Counted from the stretch's first letter, positions 8,711 to 17,606 are shown. The stretch is 41,699 nucleotides of DNA from Candidatus Solibacter usitatus (GCA_016185465.1 JACPNO010000016.1:1-41699); one strand, 5' to 3'. The notes: a model not told the origin generated them from the sequence alone. Made by a program: numbers and translations.

Positions 8711-8930
8711 CGATGATCCGCTCAATGCGGGAAGCGGGCACGATAGGCGATCCGGAAGGCACTTCGAATACCGGAAACCGGCGTGATTTCTGACGGCGCG
8801 GTTCCGCCCTTGGCGTCAACCCCCGTCGAGCGAGGACGGAAAGCACCTTGCCCAGTCGCTCACCGGAAGCGCGGGACAGATGCGCCGCAGCGGCGTATAC
8901 GTCGTCGTCGAGACTGACGGTGGTTCGCAT
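8694..8930 (-). CDS. vapB: Ribbon-helix-helix antitoxin, VapB type
   Basis: This 78-residue protein begins with a ribbon-helix-helix DNA-binding segment ('MRTTVSLDDDVYAAAAHLSRASGERLGKVLSVL', described here as residues 1-33). A basic linker follows, then a C-terminal tail ('SRIERIIDEEGL') that would wrap the toxin. It overlaps vapC and is preceded by tandem repeats and a TTGACA box, so it probably represses its own promoter. Confidence 0.85.
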   Translation of the reverse strand: MRTTVSLDDDVYAAAAHLSRASGERLGKVLSVLARRGLTPRAEPRRQKSRRFPVFEVPSGSPIVPASRIERIIDEEGL

Positions 8931-8942
8931 CTCTTTCCAGGT

Positions 8943-8967
8943 TGATACACTGATACACTGATGTCAA
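8943..8967 (-). promoter_or_regulatory. vapBC promoter with tandem operator repeats
   Basis: On the minus strand a perfect TTGACA (8967-8962) is followed by two tandem copies of GTGTATCA (8958-8951 and 8950-8943), 13 bases before the vapB start codon. Ribbon-helix-helix antitoxins commonly bind such short direct repeats. The -35 overlaps the stop codon of hpnD, so the pair sits flush against the hopanoid operon. No good -10 hexamer at standard spacing is visible. Confidence 0.5.
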
Positions 8968-9836
8968 GAATGGCCTGCGCCGCGGCCCGCGACTGCGGCG
9001 CGCGCCACGATCAGCGATTTCTCCAGCGCCGATAGTGATACGCGCTGGGAGAAGACGTCGTAGTCGAGCTCTTCAATTCTTTCCAGCAGCTTCGCGTAGA
9101 TCCCCACCAGCGCGCGCAGCGATGGCCGGCTGGCCGGGTCAATCAAATCCACCAGCGGCGCTGATTCCTTGTAATAACGGCGCGCGCGATCCACTTCAAA
9201 GCGCATCAATTGGGAGAAATTCTGGCTGCGGTCGCCTCTGGCGAGTTCGTCGGCCGTCACTCCAAATCGCCGCAAGTCCTCCGCCGGCAAATAGCAGCGC
9301 CCGCGGCCGGCGTCCTCGCGAATATCCCGCAGGATGTTGGTCAGCTGAAATGCCACGCCGCATTTTTCGGCCAGCGGCAACGCCTCCGGCGACTGGAATC
9401 CGAAAATGTGAATGATGCTGAGCCCCACCACCGACGCCACCTGATAGCAGTAGCGGTGGAGCTCATCGAACGTTGCCATGCTGCGCGGCTCGAGATCGGA
9501 GCTGACGCCGGCGATCATTTCGTAAAAATATCCGCTGGGGATGGCATAGCGGGTGACCGTGTCGTGAAAAGCCGGCCAGGCCGGGTAAGCGTCGAACTTA
9601 CCGGCGAGCGCCGCGGTGAGCGCCGCTTTCCAGCGATCCAGCGGCTCGCGCCCGGCGCCCGGCTCATCGCTCAAATCGTCGCAGTAGCGCATGAAAGCGT
9701 AGACGGCGCACATGGCATTGCGCTGTTCGCGCGAAAGCAGGACGAACGAATAGTAAAAGTTTTTAGCACGCCGGCGCGCCACCGCGCGGCAGAAAGCGTA
9801 GGACTCGGCGATGGCTTCAGAGGCGGGCGCCATCAT
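8964..9836 (-). CDS. hpnD: Presqualene diphosphate synthase HpnD
   Basis: HpnD condenses two farnesyl diphosphates to presqualene diphosphate, the first step of the HpnCDE route to squalene. The 290 residues contain both Asp-rich motifs of the squalene/phytoene synthase family: 'YAFMRYCDDLSDE' at about residues 46-58 and 'NILRDIREDAGRGRCYLP' in the middle. The ATG at 9836 overlaps the hpnC stop by four bases. It is the last gene of the hopanoid operon. HpnD and HpnC are distinguished here by order and by the HpnC-specific N-terminus of the other protein. Swapped labels are unlikely. Confidence 0.9.
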   Translation of the reverse strand: MMAPASEAIAESYAFCRAVARRRAKNFYYSFVLLSREQRNAMCAVYAFMRYCDDLSDEPGAGREPLDRWKAALTAALAGKFDAYPAWPAFHDTVTRYAIPSGYFYEMIAGVSSDLEPRSMATFDELHRYCYQVASVVGLSIIHIFGFQSPEALPLAEKCGVAFQLTNILRDIREDAGRGRCYLPAEDLRRFGVTADELARGDRSQNFSQLMRFEVDRARRYYKESAPLVDLIDPASRPSLRALVGIYAKLLERIEELDYDVFSQRVSLSALEKSLIVARAAVAGRGAGHS

Positions 9837-10747
9837 GCAGCCCGGGCAAATGCCATGCGAGCCAAAGCAGCCAGCAGCATCCAGCCGCGCTCGGTTTTTG
9901 AAATGGCTGGACGGCGGGAAAGCACGTCGTAATTTTGCCGCTCGATTTTTTCCAGGATGCGCATGCCGCCGCGGCTGAACAGCTCGATATCGAGCGCCAG
10001 GCGGCGCCTCACTAAGCCCGCCAGCGGCAATCCCTCGACGAAAAGCGAGCGGGCTTCCTCCGTCACCTCGCGCATCACGGCGGCAAACGCCGGCGACATC
10101 TGACGAGCGAACAACTGCTCGACCGTATAACTGTGCTTGGCCATGACCGCAAGGGGAATGTAGACCCGGTCCTTATCCAGATCGACGCTGACGTCCTGCC
10201 AGAAATTGGCCAGCTGCAACGCCGTGCAGGTGGCATCGGAAAGCTGCTGGCGGCGGGCGTCGGAATAGCCGCACAAGTACAGCACCAGCCGGCCGACGGG
10301 GTTGGCGGAATAGCGGCAATATTGAAACACAGCGGCCCAATCCTGATAGCGGGTGACGGTCTGGTCCTGCACGAAGGCGCGAATCAGGTCGGCGAACGGC
10401 TCTTGAGGAATCACGTGGCGCGCGACAGTGTCCATCAGGGCGACGAAGACCGGGTGGGTGGCCGTGCCGGAATACATTGCGTCCAGCTCGCGCTGCCACC
10501 AGGCGAGCAGGCGCAGGCTTTCGGCGGGATCGCCCATCTCATCGCCCAGATCGTCGGCCCAGCGGCAGAAAGCGTACACGTTGTAGAAATCCTGATGCAG
10601 ATTGCGGGGAAGCAGCCAGCTCACCACCTGAAAATTTTCGTAGTGATGGGTAGCGAGCCAGCGAGTGTAGGCTTGGGCTTGGGTGAGGTCGTAGCGCTCG
10701 GCGAGAGCCGCGGGCGCGCGGACGAATTCGGCGGGCGGCAGAAACAC
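9833..10747 (-). CDS. hpnC: Hydroxysqualene synthase HpnC
   Basis: HpnC converts presqualene diphosphate to hydroxysqualene. The 304-residue protein is a second squalene/phytoene synthase homologue. It has the HpnC-like start 'YTRWLATHHYENFQVVSWLLP', a first Asp motif 'YAFCRWADDLGDE' and a second 'NFWQDVSVDLDKDRVYIP'. It starts at GTG 10747, eleven bases after the preceding dehydrogenase, and is coupled to hpnD by an ATGA overlap. The third enzyme of the route, the FAD-dependent HpnE, is not in this window. Confidence 0.92.
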   Translation of the reverse strand: MFLPPAEFVRAPAALAERYDLTQAQAYTRWLATHHYENFQVVSWLLPRNLHQDFYNVYAFCRWADDLGDEMGDPAESLRLLAWWQRELDAMYSGTATHPVFVALMDTVARHVIPQEPFADLIRAFVQDQTVTRYQDWAAVFQYCRYSANPVGRLVLYLCGYSDARRQQLSDATCTALQLANFWQDVSVDLDKDRVYIPLAVMAKHSYTVEQLFARQMSPAFAAVMREVTEEARSLFVEGLPLAGLVRRRLALDIELFSRGGMRILEKIERQNYDVLSRRPAISKTERGWMLLAALARMAFARAA

Positions 10748-10758
10748 GGTGCCGGAGC

Positions 10759-11799
10759 TCAGGGTAGGATCGCGGTCTTCAGGTGCCCGTTATGGCTCAT
10801 CAAGTGCCGCATCACTTCCAGCAGATTGGACAGCGGCTCTTCCCGATTCACGAAATCGCGCGCCGAAATATCGCCGGCGGAAACGATGTCCAGCGCCTTC
10901 TGAATATGCGCGGGCGTGTGATGGAAGCTGGCCTTGCAGGTGATTTCCGAGTAGTGCAGAAGCGAGGTATCGAGGCTTACCTTACTATCGTTGGGGCAGC
11001 CGCCGAAGAAGTTGACGCTGCCGCCGCGGCGGACCATATCCACGGCCCAGTGCCAGGTTTCCGGATTGCCGACGGCTTCTATCGCCACGTCGGTGCCGCG
11101 CCCTTCGGTAAGGCTGCGCACCAGCTCAACGGGGCGGCTGACTTTTTCGGTGGAAATCAATTCATCGGCGCCGGCGGCTTCGGCCCGGTCCAGCTGCGTC
11201 TTGCGGCGGCCAATGGCGATGACGCGCGCGCCGCGCAGCTTGGCCAAACGGACGAACATCAAACCAATCGGTCCCAGGCCAATGATCGAGATCGTATCGC
11301 CCGCCTGCAGGCCGGTCTCTTCCAGGCCGCGCAGCACACAGGCCAGAGGCTCCACCAGCGCGGCGTCCTGATAGGAAACGTGGGTGGGAATTTCGTAGGT
11401 ATTGCGCTCGACGATGCGCTTGGGAATGCGGATGTATTCCGCGTATGCGCCGTTGTTGAACAGCAGATCCTCGCACAGATTTTCCTGTCCGCGGCGGCAG
11501 AAATAGCAAGCATCGCAGGGCGCCGAATTGGCAGCCACCACGCGTTGTCCAACGGCAAACCGGCCGGCTTCTCCACCCCGCGCCACGACATCTCCGGCCA
11601 GCTCGTGACCGAATACAGCCGGAGGGACGATCATGCGCGCGTGATATCCGCGGCGGAACACTTTGACATCGGTGCCGCATGTAAGCGCAACCTTGACACG
11701 CACCAGGATGTCGCCTTTTTCCAGCGTGGGAACGGCCACAGGCTCAACTTGCAGGTGTTCCTTGCCGTACAGCACTGCGGCCATCATCGTACTTTTCAC
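10759..11799 (-). CDS. Zinc-dependent MDR dehydrogenase 2 of the hopanoid operon
   Basis: This medium-chain dehydrogenase/reductase has 346 residues from the GTG at 11799, which overlaps the previous stop as GTGA; an upstream GTG at 11808 is also open. Catalytic zinc ligands are visible as Cys in 'CGTDVKVF', the His-Glu of 'GHELAG', and Glu in 'VEPLACVL', a layout typical of the polyol/threonine dehydrogenase branch. Four structural-zinc cysteines lie in 'CDACYFCRRGQENLC'. The nucleotide-binding motif is 'GLGPIGLMF'. The loop after the second strand reads 'AIGRRKTQ', with arginines where NADP-users often have them. Its position between hpnG and hpnC suggests a hopanoid-side-chain role, possibly reduction of ribosylhopane. 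The substrate is not known from sequence. Confidence 0.85.
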   Translation of the reverse strand: MKSTMMAAVLYGKEHLQVEPVAVPTLEKGDILVRVKVALTCGTDVKVFRRGYHARMIVPPAVFGHELAGDVVARGGEAGRFAVGQRVVAANSAPCDACYFCRRGQENLCEDLLFNNGAYAEYIRIPKRIVERNTYEIPTHVSYQDAALVEPLACVLRGLEETGLQAGDTISIIGLGPIGLMFVRLAKLRGARVIAIGRRKTQLDRAEAAGADELISTEKVSRPVELVRSLTEGRGTDVAIEAVGNPETWHWAVDMVRRGGSVNFFGGCPNDSKVSLDTSLLHYSEITCKASFHHTPAHIQKALDIVSAGDISARDFVNREEPLSNLLEVMRHLMSHNGHLKTAILP

Positions 11800-12893
11800 T
11801 CTGTCCACCTCTGTGGTGTAAGAATAATTTTCAACGATTGTCCGTCAGGATGCAATGCTAAATCGAAAGCCGATCTAATCTCACTTAAGGGTAACCTGTG
11901 CGAAACCAACAAGTCCACTGGCAATGCACCGCTAAACACTAATTCGGCAGACTCCTTCTGCAACTCCACGGACGCGCTATAGCATCCAAACACCATGCGC
12001 TCTCCCATGCAGATGCTCGCGCCGGACAATTCGATTCGTTCGTTATCGGAGGTTTGCGCAAAAAGCAAAATTCGCGCTCCGGGCCGCGACCAGCGGGTAG
12101 CCTGATCCGCCAATCCAGGGGCTGAAGCCGCCAAAATCACCAGATCGGCGCCGCGCCCGTCGGTAATCGCCCGCAGGGCGGCAGCGACGTCGGCGCCGCG
12201 CGGATCGAGCGCCAGCTCCGCGCCGCACCGGATCGAAAGATCGCGCCGCGCCGGTATTGATTCGGTTGTAATGACGTGCGCCCCGGCGCGCTTCATGAGC
12301 ATGGTGAAGATCAGGCCGATGGGGCCCTGTCCCATGATCAGTACGGTCTCACCCGGTTGGGGCGCGCATTGCGCCACCGCTTTCAAGCAAGTATTCACGG
12401 GCTCGACAAACGATGCTTTCTCGAAGGAAACGCCATCGGGGATCTTTTCCACACCGCGGTCGACAATCCAATCCATCACCCGCACGAACTGGGAGAAGCC
12501 GCCGCCGGCCGGCTCAAATCCCGCTGTCACTCCCACCTTCTTATATACCCGACATTGGGCAAAAAGTTTGCGAGTGCAGTAAAAACAATTCAGGCACGGG
12601 ATATGGTGGAACACTACCACGCGGTCGCCTGGAACGAAGCCGCGCGCATGCCGTCCGGCCTTCACGACCACGCCGGCGGTTTCGTGGCCATACACGCGCG
12701 GGGGAGCCAGCAGATTGTATTCGATCTTTTTCAGATCGGTGTGGCAGATGCCGCAAGCTTCGACGCGCACCAACAGTTCGCCTGGGCCAATGGCGGGCGT
12801 GGGGATCTGCTCCACCGCCACGACGCCCTGTCCTTTGTAGACGGCCGCCTGCATGGTCTCCGGAATGGTCACTTCAAAATCGGCAACCGGCAA
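11796..12893 (-). CDS. Zinc-dependent MDR dehydrogenase 1 of the hopanoid operon
   Basis: This 365-residue MDR enzyme has catalytic-zinc ligands in 'CGICHTDLKK', 'GHETAG' and 'VEPVNTCL', four structural-zinc cysteines in 'CLNCFYCTRKLFAQC', and a Rossmann motif 'GQGPIGLIF'. The third ligand as Glu again points to the polyol-type branch. The frame begins at TTG 12893, overlapping hpnG by 20 bases. An ATG at 12854 ('MQAAVYKGQG') is the alternative start. It shares perhaps a third of its residues with the next dehydrogenase, so the two are old paralogues and not a fresh duplication. Together they may carry out an oxidation-reduction on the C35 hopanoid side chain; this is inferred from context only. 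Confidence 0.85.
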   Translation of the reverse strand: MPVADFEVTIPETMQAAVYKGQGVVAVEQIPTPAIGPGELLVRVEACGICHTDLKKIEYNLLAPPRVYGHETAGVVVKAGRHARGFVPGDRVVVFHHIPCLNCFYCTRKLFAQCRVYKKVGVTAGFEPAGGGFSQFVRVMDWIVDRGVEKIPDGVSFEKASFVEPVNTCLKAVAQCAPQPGETVLIMGQGPIGLIFTMLMKRAGAHVITTESIPARRDLSIRCGAELALDPRGADVAAALRAITDGRGADLVILAASAPGLADQATRWSRPGARILLFAQTSDNERIELSGASICMGERMVFGCYSASVELQKESAELVFSGALPVDLLVSHRLPLSEIRSAFDLALHPDGQSLKIILTPQRWTE

Positions 12894-13581
12894 TAAATTC
12901 TCCCAACGCCTTCGCCGCCGTCTGGCAGCGGCCGTGCAACCGGATCAGTTCCGGAAACAATTTCACCGGGCTGCGCATAGCGCCGGCCAAAATTCGCATG
13001 GTGTCGAACCGGCCGTCGGGTCGCAGTGCCGCATTGAAATCCATTCCAAAACTCTCGTCCGCCAAATCCGTTACCGCCCGAATGCAATAAAACGGCAGCC
13101 CCCAGTGCGCCGCCCTTTCCGCCACTCCGGCGGCTTCCATTTCGACTGCCCACGCGCCCGCCACCCGCAACCGGCTCTTCTCTGCCGCCGTCTGCGCCAC
13201 ATGATCGATGGACGCGAGCAACCCCGAGCGATAAGTCTGCTGGGTCACCGGCTGCAACGCCGAAAAACTCCGCGCGCCGGCCCGCACACAGTCGGCGACA
13301 AAGATATCGCTGACTCCAAGACTGCGATCGAGCGCTCCACAAAATCCCATGCTGCACACCCAAGCCACGCCGCCTGCGGCCATTCCCGCATCCACCGCGC
13401 CGGCCGCTCGCGCCGGGCCGGCTCCGTTGGCGACCAGCGCCACTGCACGACCGCCCAACTGCCCCGACCGGGCCCAATGCACCGGCCATTCCAGCCGCTC
13501 GACATCGCTGCAAAAACTCAACAGCCCGGCAAATTCCCGCGGCTCGGCGGCAATCAGCAGTAGCCGTTGGCCTGAAACCAT
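12874..13581 (-). CDS. hpnG: Hopanoid-associated nucleoside phosphorylase/hydrolase HpnG
   Basis: HpnG removes adenine from adenosylhopane to give (phospho)ribosylhopane. The 235-residue protein belongs to the MTA/SAH nucleosidase-like fold. It has the 'GAGPARA' turn near residues 53-59, the 'MGFCGAL' segment, the substrate-binding 'AVEMEAAGVA' and the catalytic Asp region 'IRAVTDLADE'. Its 28-base overlap with hpnA and 20-base overlap with the next dehydrogenase show tight coupling. The context next to hpnH and hpnA decides HpnG over a general nucleosidase. Confidence 0.9.
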   Translation of the reverse strand: MVSGQRLLLIAAEPREFAGLLSFCSDVERLEWPVHWARSGQLGGRAVALVANGAGPARAAGAVDAGMAAGGVAWVCSMGFCGALDRSLGVSDIFVADCVRAGARSFSALQPVTQQTYRSGLLASIDHVAQTAAEKSRLRVAGAWAVEMEAAGVAERAAHWGLPFYCIRAVTDLADESFGMDFNAALRPDGRFDTMRILAGAMRSPVKLFPELIRLHGRCQTAAKALGEFIAGCRF

Positions 13582-14528
13582 TCCACCGCCCGGCGCAGCG
13601 CCCCGTCTACTGATGACGGCTGATATCCCAACTCCCGTTTCGCCTTTTCACTGGAAACAAACATATGTTTCCGGGCCATCCGGACGGCTTCGAGCGGCGC
13701 CAGTGGCGGCGTACCCGTGAGCCGCGCCCAGCCCGTGGTGGCGAGCCCGGCTGCGTATGCTACCCAGTACGGCAGCTTGATGGACGGTGCCGCGCGGCCG
13801 GTGATCTGGGCCAGTTTTCCCAGAATTGCCGCCAAACTCAGGTTCTCCCCGCCCAATATGTAGCGCGCTCCAGTTTCTCCCCGCTCACACGCCAGCCAAT
13901 GGCCCCGCGCCGTATCATGCACGTCCACCAGGTTTAGACCGGTATCGATAAACGCCGGCATGCCACCCTTCAGGAAATCCAGGATGATCTTTCCCGTGGG
14001 CGTCGGTTTCACGTCGTGATCCCCCACCGGCGCGGTTGGATTCACAATCACCACCGGCAGTCCGTTTTCCGCAAATTCGAGGGCCACTTTCTCCGCCAGA
14101 AATTTAGAGCGCTTGTAGGCGCCCGACATTTCCTCCAGCCTCACCGGCTGGTTTTCATCCCCGACGCCGCCCGGCGGCACGCCGATACAACCCACGGTCG
14201 ACGTATACACCACCCGGTCGACGCCTTGCTTGCGCGCCGCCTCCATCAGGTTGCGCGTCCCTTCCACATTGGACTGGTACAACTCGGCTGAGTCCCTGGC
14301 CCAAAGCCGGTAATCGGCAGCCACATGAAACACCAGCCCGCAACCGGCCACCGCCCGTTCGAGCGACGGCGGATCCCGCAAATCTCCAACTACCGGCTCG
14401 GCATCCAACTCACGCAAGCGGCTGGACGGCCTAACCAGCGCCCTGACCTTGTGTCCTTTTTCACCCAACAGCCGGGCGACGTGCCAGCCAATGAAGCCGG
14501 ACGCGCCGGTTACCAGCGTCGGCTTCAT
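13554..14528 (-). CDS. hpnA: Hopanoid-associated sugar epimerase HpnA
   Basis: This is an extended short-chain dehydrogenase of 324 residues. It has an N-terminal NAD(P)-binding 'TGASGFIG' at residues 7-14, Ser/Thr in 'YTSTVGCIG' and the catalytic 'YKRSK' (Tyr and Lys) near 137-141. Members of this family recur in hopanoid clusters, but their exact reaction is unsettled. It starts 31 bases after the hpnH stop and overlaps hpnG by 28 bases. A sugar-modifying or side-chain-modifying role is the usual guess. Confidence 0.9.
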   Translation of the reverse strand: MKPTLVTGASGFIGWHVARLLGEKGHKVRALVRPSSRLRELDAEPVVGDLRDPPSLERAVAGCGLVFHVAADYRLWARDSAELYQSNVEGTRNLMEAARKQGVDRVVYTSTVGCIGVPPGGVGDENQPVRLEEMSGAYKRSKFLAEKVALEFAENGLPVVIVNPTAPVGDHDVKPTPTGKIILDFLKGGMPAFIDTGLNLVDVHDTARGHWLACERGETGARYILGGENLSLAAILGKLAQITGRAAPSIKLPYWVAYAAGLATTGWARLTGTPPLAPLEAVRMARKHMFVSSEKAKRELGYQPSSVDGALRRAVEWFQANGYC

Positions 14529-14559
14529 GCGCGAGACAGGGCACCCCTGTCTCCGCGTC

Positions 14560-15672
14560 TCATCGCAACGCCCAGCTCAACATTTTGAAGCTGTCGGCCA
14601 GCTTCGAATTAATCCCCAGCGCCGCCGAGGGCTCGTAGCCGCAGTGCACCATACAGTGTTCACAGCGCGGATCGTTGCCGTGGCCGTAATTTTCCCAGGG
14701 CGTCTGCGTCATCAGCCCTTCGAAAGTCTTGTGGTGAGCATCCGTGATCAGGTAGCACGGACCTTTCCAACCCTTGATGTTATACGTCGGATTTCCCCAG
14801 GCAGTGCAGGGAAGATCGCGATCGCCCTTCAAAAACTCCAGGTAGATCGGAGTCTGGTTGAGGCGGAAGCGCTTGAAGAGCGTGTCCACGTCTTTGAACT
14901 TTTCGTGGATGTCGTCGCGGGTCATGAAAATCTCGCGATCGTTGACCGCCGAATAGCCATAAGCCGGCGACAACTGGTGCCCGTCGACATCGAATTGCTG
15001 GAGGTAATCGTAGAGCTCCACCAGCTCGTTCATATCCGTTTCCTTGTACACGGTGGTATTGGTGCACACCATGAACCCGGCCGCTTTCGCGATTTTGATC
15101 CCCTCGATAGCTTCCTCGAAAACGCCGTCGCGCTCGACGGCAATGTCGTGATTCTTCTTCATGCCGTCAAGGTGTACGTTGAAAAAGAAGCGGCGGTCCG
15201 GCTTGAACTCGTGGATGCGCTTGCGGATGAACATGCCGTTGGTGCACAGGTAAATGTTCTTGTTGCGCTCCAGTATTCCCGCCACCAGCTCGCCGATTTG
15301 GGGATACATCATCGGCTCGCCGCCGCAAATCGATACCATGGGCGCGCCGCATTCATCCACCGCCGCCAGGCATTCCTCGAGCGGAATCCGCTCGGTGATG
15401 GTGGATTCGTATTCGCGAATCCGGCCGCAGCCTGTGCAGGTAAGATTGCAGGCGTGCAAAGGCTCGAGCATGAGCACCAGCGGAAAGCGCTTGTTGATCA
15501 TGGGGTGCGGCTTGCCGGTGGATTCGGTGATGCGGTTGGGCAGGATGCGGAACGGATTGGAGGAATCGGCCTCCGGCGCCACGGCTTTTTGCCACTCCGG
15601 CTTGGGGTGCAGCTTGTTTTTGAAGATGTACCCGGCAAAGCCGGCGGTCATGGATAAAGGAAATCTCATCAT
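14560..15672 (-). CDS. hpnH: Adenosylhopane synthase HpnH (radical SAM)
   Basis: HpnH joins the 5'-deoxyadenosyl group to diploptene, making adenosylhopane, the entry to C35 hopanoids. From ATG 15672 the protein has 370 residues. The radical-SAM cluster motif CX3CX2C is at Cys75, Cys79 and Cys82 ('ACNLTCTGC'), with a SAM-binding 'ICGGEP'. The HpnH-specific C-terminal domain has 'DPRCEHCMVHCGYEPSA'. The start at 15672 overlaps the shc stop as ATGA. A longer open frame to 15807 exists but lies wholly within shc. The region before the cluster motif looks about 30 residues longer than I recall for typical HpnH. Confidence 0.93.
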   Translation of the reverse strand: MMRFPLSMTAGFAGYIFKNKLHPKPEWQKAVAPEADSSNPFRILPNRITESTGKPHPMINKRFPLVLMLEPLHACNLTCTGCGRIREYESTITERIPLEECLAAVDECGAPMVSICGGEPMMYPQIGELVAGILERNKNIYLCTNGMFIRKRIHEFKPDRRFFFNVHLDGMKKNHDIAVERDGVFEEAIEGIKIAKAAGFMVCTNTTVYKETDMNELVELYDYLQQFDVDGHQLSPAYGYSAVNDREIFMTRDDIHEKFKDVDTLFKRFRLNQTPIYLEFLKGDRDLPCTAWGNPTYNIKGWKGPCYLITDAHHKTFEGLMTQTPWENYGHGNDPRCEHCMVHCGYEPSAALGINSKLADSFKMLSWALR

Positions 15673-17606
15673 CGCTCCGTGGACGTCGATTTTAGGACCT
15701 TGGAATACTCGGCAAGAGCCAATAACGGGAAGTAAAGCCTGTATAAATGGTAATTCAAATAGAAGACTTTTGGAAAACCGGTGCCGGTGGCTAATTCTTC
15801 GGCCCAATCGCCGGCGGGCAGCTGGTTTTCGAGCAGATATTCGATGCCATGGCGCAGGCTGCGGCTGGTAGTATCTCCGCCGGCGATCAATCCAAGAATG
15901 GCCCAGGCGGTTTGCGAAGGCGTGCTGCGCGCCGGAGTGAATGTATCGTTATCGTAGCTGGCGCAGCTCTCCCCCCAGCCGCCATCGGCATTCTGAATGG
16001 CGCGCAGCCATTCACCGGCGCGCAACACATGCGCTTCCCGGTCGCTTTCGCCGGAGGCGCGCAGTCCGCGCAGCGCAAAACAGGTGCCGTAAATATAGGC
16101 CACGCCCCAGCGGCCGTACCAGCTGCCGTCGGGTTGCTGGGTGCGCACCAGGTAGGCGACGCCGCGGCGCACGGCGGGATGGTCGTTGGGAATTCCGTGC
16201 GCGGCCAGCGCTTCGAGCACCCGGCCGGTGATGTCGGCGCAGGTGGGATCGAGCATGGCGTTGTGGTCGGCAAAGGGAACGTCGCTGAGAAATTCCCAAT
16301 TGTTGTCGGCATCGAAGGCAGCCCAGCCGCCGTCAGAAGATTGCATGGCAAGCAGCCACGGAATGGCGCGCTTGTGGCATTCGCGCTGCCGGACCGGGTC
16401 GGTGGCGTGGGCGTACTTCAGCGCCAGCAGCACCATGGCGGTATCGTCGATGTCGGGATAGTGGTCGTTGGCGAATTCGAATGCCCAGCCGGAAGGCTCA
16501 GCCTCGGGCCGCTTCACCGCCCAATCGCCCTTGCGGCGAATTTCCCGGGCGAGAATCCAGTCGGCGGTGCGCTTGAGCTCGGCTGAGGCGGGATGCTCCG
16601 CCTCGCCCAACGCATAGGCGGCAATGGATGTGTCCCAGATCGGTGAAAAACAAGGCTGAAAGAAGAAGCGCTGGCCGTCATCGAACATCAGGTGATTGAA
16701 CTGGCGCACGGCTTCCCGCCGCGCGGGATGATCTTCGGCATAGCCTAAAACGTCGAGCGCCATGATGGCGTACATCATCGGCGGGTAGATTGCGCCCAGC
16801 CCGTCGGAGCCTTCGAAACGCTCCAGCATCCAGCGCTCGGCGCGGCGAGTGGCATGCTGCCTCAGCCAGCGCGGCCCGTAATGCTCCCACAGTTTGAGAA
16901 CCCGGTCGATCGCGAAGAACAGCGTTCGCCGGGACCAGAACGTCTCGCCTTTGGGAAAGGCCAGCCCGGTACCGGGCAGCAGCAGCTCGTCCAGAGTGAA
17001 TCCGCGCGGCACCGGGCGATGCGGATCGTGGGCCAGCACCAGCGCGAGCGACATCACGATCACGCGCGACCAGGAAGACATCTGGTACAGAAAATTTCCC
17101 GGCAGCAGAATCAGCTCCGGCAGGATTGCCGGACAGAAAAGACGCGGGTACAAATCAAACAGGCTGAGATTGATCTTGGTGTAGCTGTTGGCCGCCTGCA
17201 GGCCTCCGCGCGCCAAAATGCATTCGCGGGCGCTTACCATGCGCGGATCGTCGGGAGAGATTCCGGCCAGCTTGAGCGCGCAGTAGGCTTTTATGGTGGC
17301 GCTGATTTCGGCGGGCCCTTGCGGGTAAATGTTGAAGCCTCCATCGGGAAGCTGGCGAGCCAGAATCGACTTGGCCGCTTTCTGCACCAGCGGCGTCGAA
17401 CGGGCCTGCCAGACGCCGGCCTCATCGGGCGGGTACATCCACAACTGGAGCAAAATGAAATCCGATTCGAGCGTGGTGTCGGCAGTGAGGTCGGCGCACC
17501 AGAATCCTTGCGGGGTCTGCTGATCGAGCAACTTCCGCGACGCGCGCCGGATGGCCGCGCTGATCGCGGTAACCCGGGGGTCTTGCAGCTGTGCCGATGC
17601 GCTCAT
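15669..17606 (-). CDS. shc: Squalene-hopene cyclase
   Basis: This enzyme cyclises squalene to hopene/hopanol at the membrane face. The 645 residues contain the catalytic acid motif as DIDD (385-388, usually DVDD) and several QW repeats ('QSSDGGW', 'QQPDGSW', 'QNADGGW', and an N-terminal 'QTPQGFW'). The chosen ATG at 17606 overlaps the ispH stop by four bases. The frame is open further upstream to 17807, but that part lies inside ispH and has no family similarity. It follows ispH and precedes hpnH in the same operon, so precursor supply and cyclisation are co-expressed. Confidence 0.96.
   Translation of the reverse strand: MSASAQLQDPRVTAISAAIRRASRKLLDQQTPQGFWCADLTADTTLESDFILLQLWMYPPDEAGVWQARSTPLVQKAAKSILARQLPDGGFNIYPQGPAEISATIKAYCALKLAGISPDDPRMVSARECILARGGLQAANSYTKINLSLFDLYPRLFCPAILPELILLPGNFLYQMSSWSRVIVMSLALVLAHDPHRPVPRGFTLDELLLPGTGLAFPKGETFWSRRTLFFAIDRVLKLWEHYGPRWLRQHATRRAERWMLERFEGSDGLGAIYPPMMYAIMALDVLGYAEDHPARREAVRQFNHLMFDDGQRFFFQPCFSPIWDTSIAAYALGEAEHPASAELKRTADWILAREIRRKGDWAVKRPEAEPSGWAFEFANDHYPDIDDTAMVLLALKYAHATDPVRQRECHKRAIPWLLAMQSSDGGWAAFDADNNWEFLSDVPFADHNAMLDPTCADITGRVLEALAAHGIPNDHPAVRRGVAYLVRTQQPDGSWYGRWGVAYIYGTCFALRGLRASGESDREAHVLRAGEWLRAIQNADGGWGESCASYDNDTFTPARSTPSQTAWAILGLIAGGDTTSRSLRHGIEYLLENQLPAGDWAEELATGTGFPKVFYLNYHLYRLYFPLLALAEYSKVLKSTSTER

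Noticed and set aside
10783-11982. 399-residue open frame antisense to the MDR genes
   Set aside because: Opposite two clear MDR enzymes with zinc and Rossmann motifs; the antisense product has none.
14449-15657. 402-residue open frame antisense to hpnH
   Set aside because: Same reasoning: mirrors hpnH, composition is a codon shadow, no ribosome site or family features.
15673-15807. N-terminal extension of hpnH to 15807
   Set aside because: The extra 45 residues are encoded within shc in another frame and do not resemble HpnH; the ATGA overlap at 15672 is the natural start.
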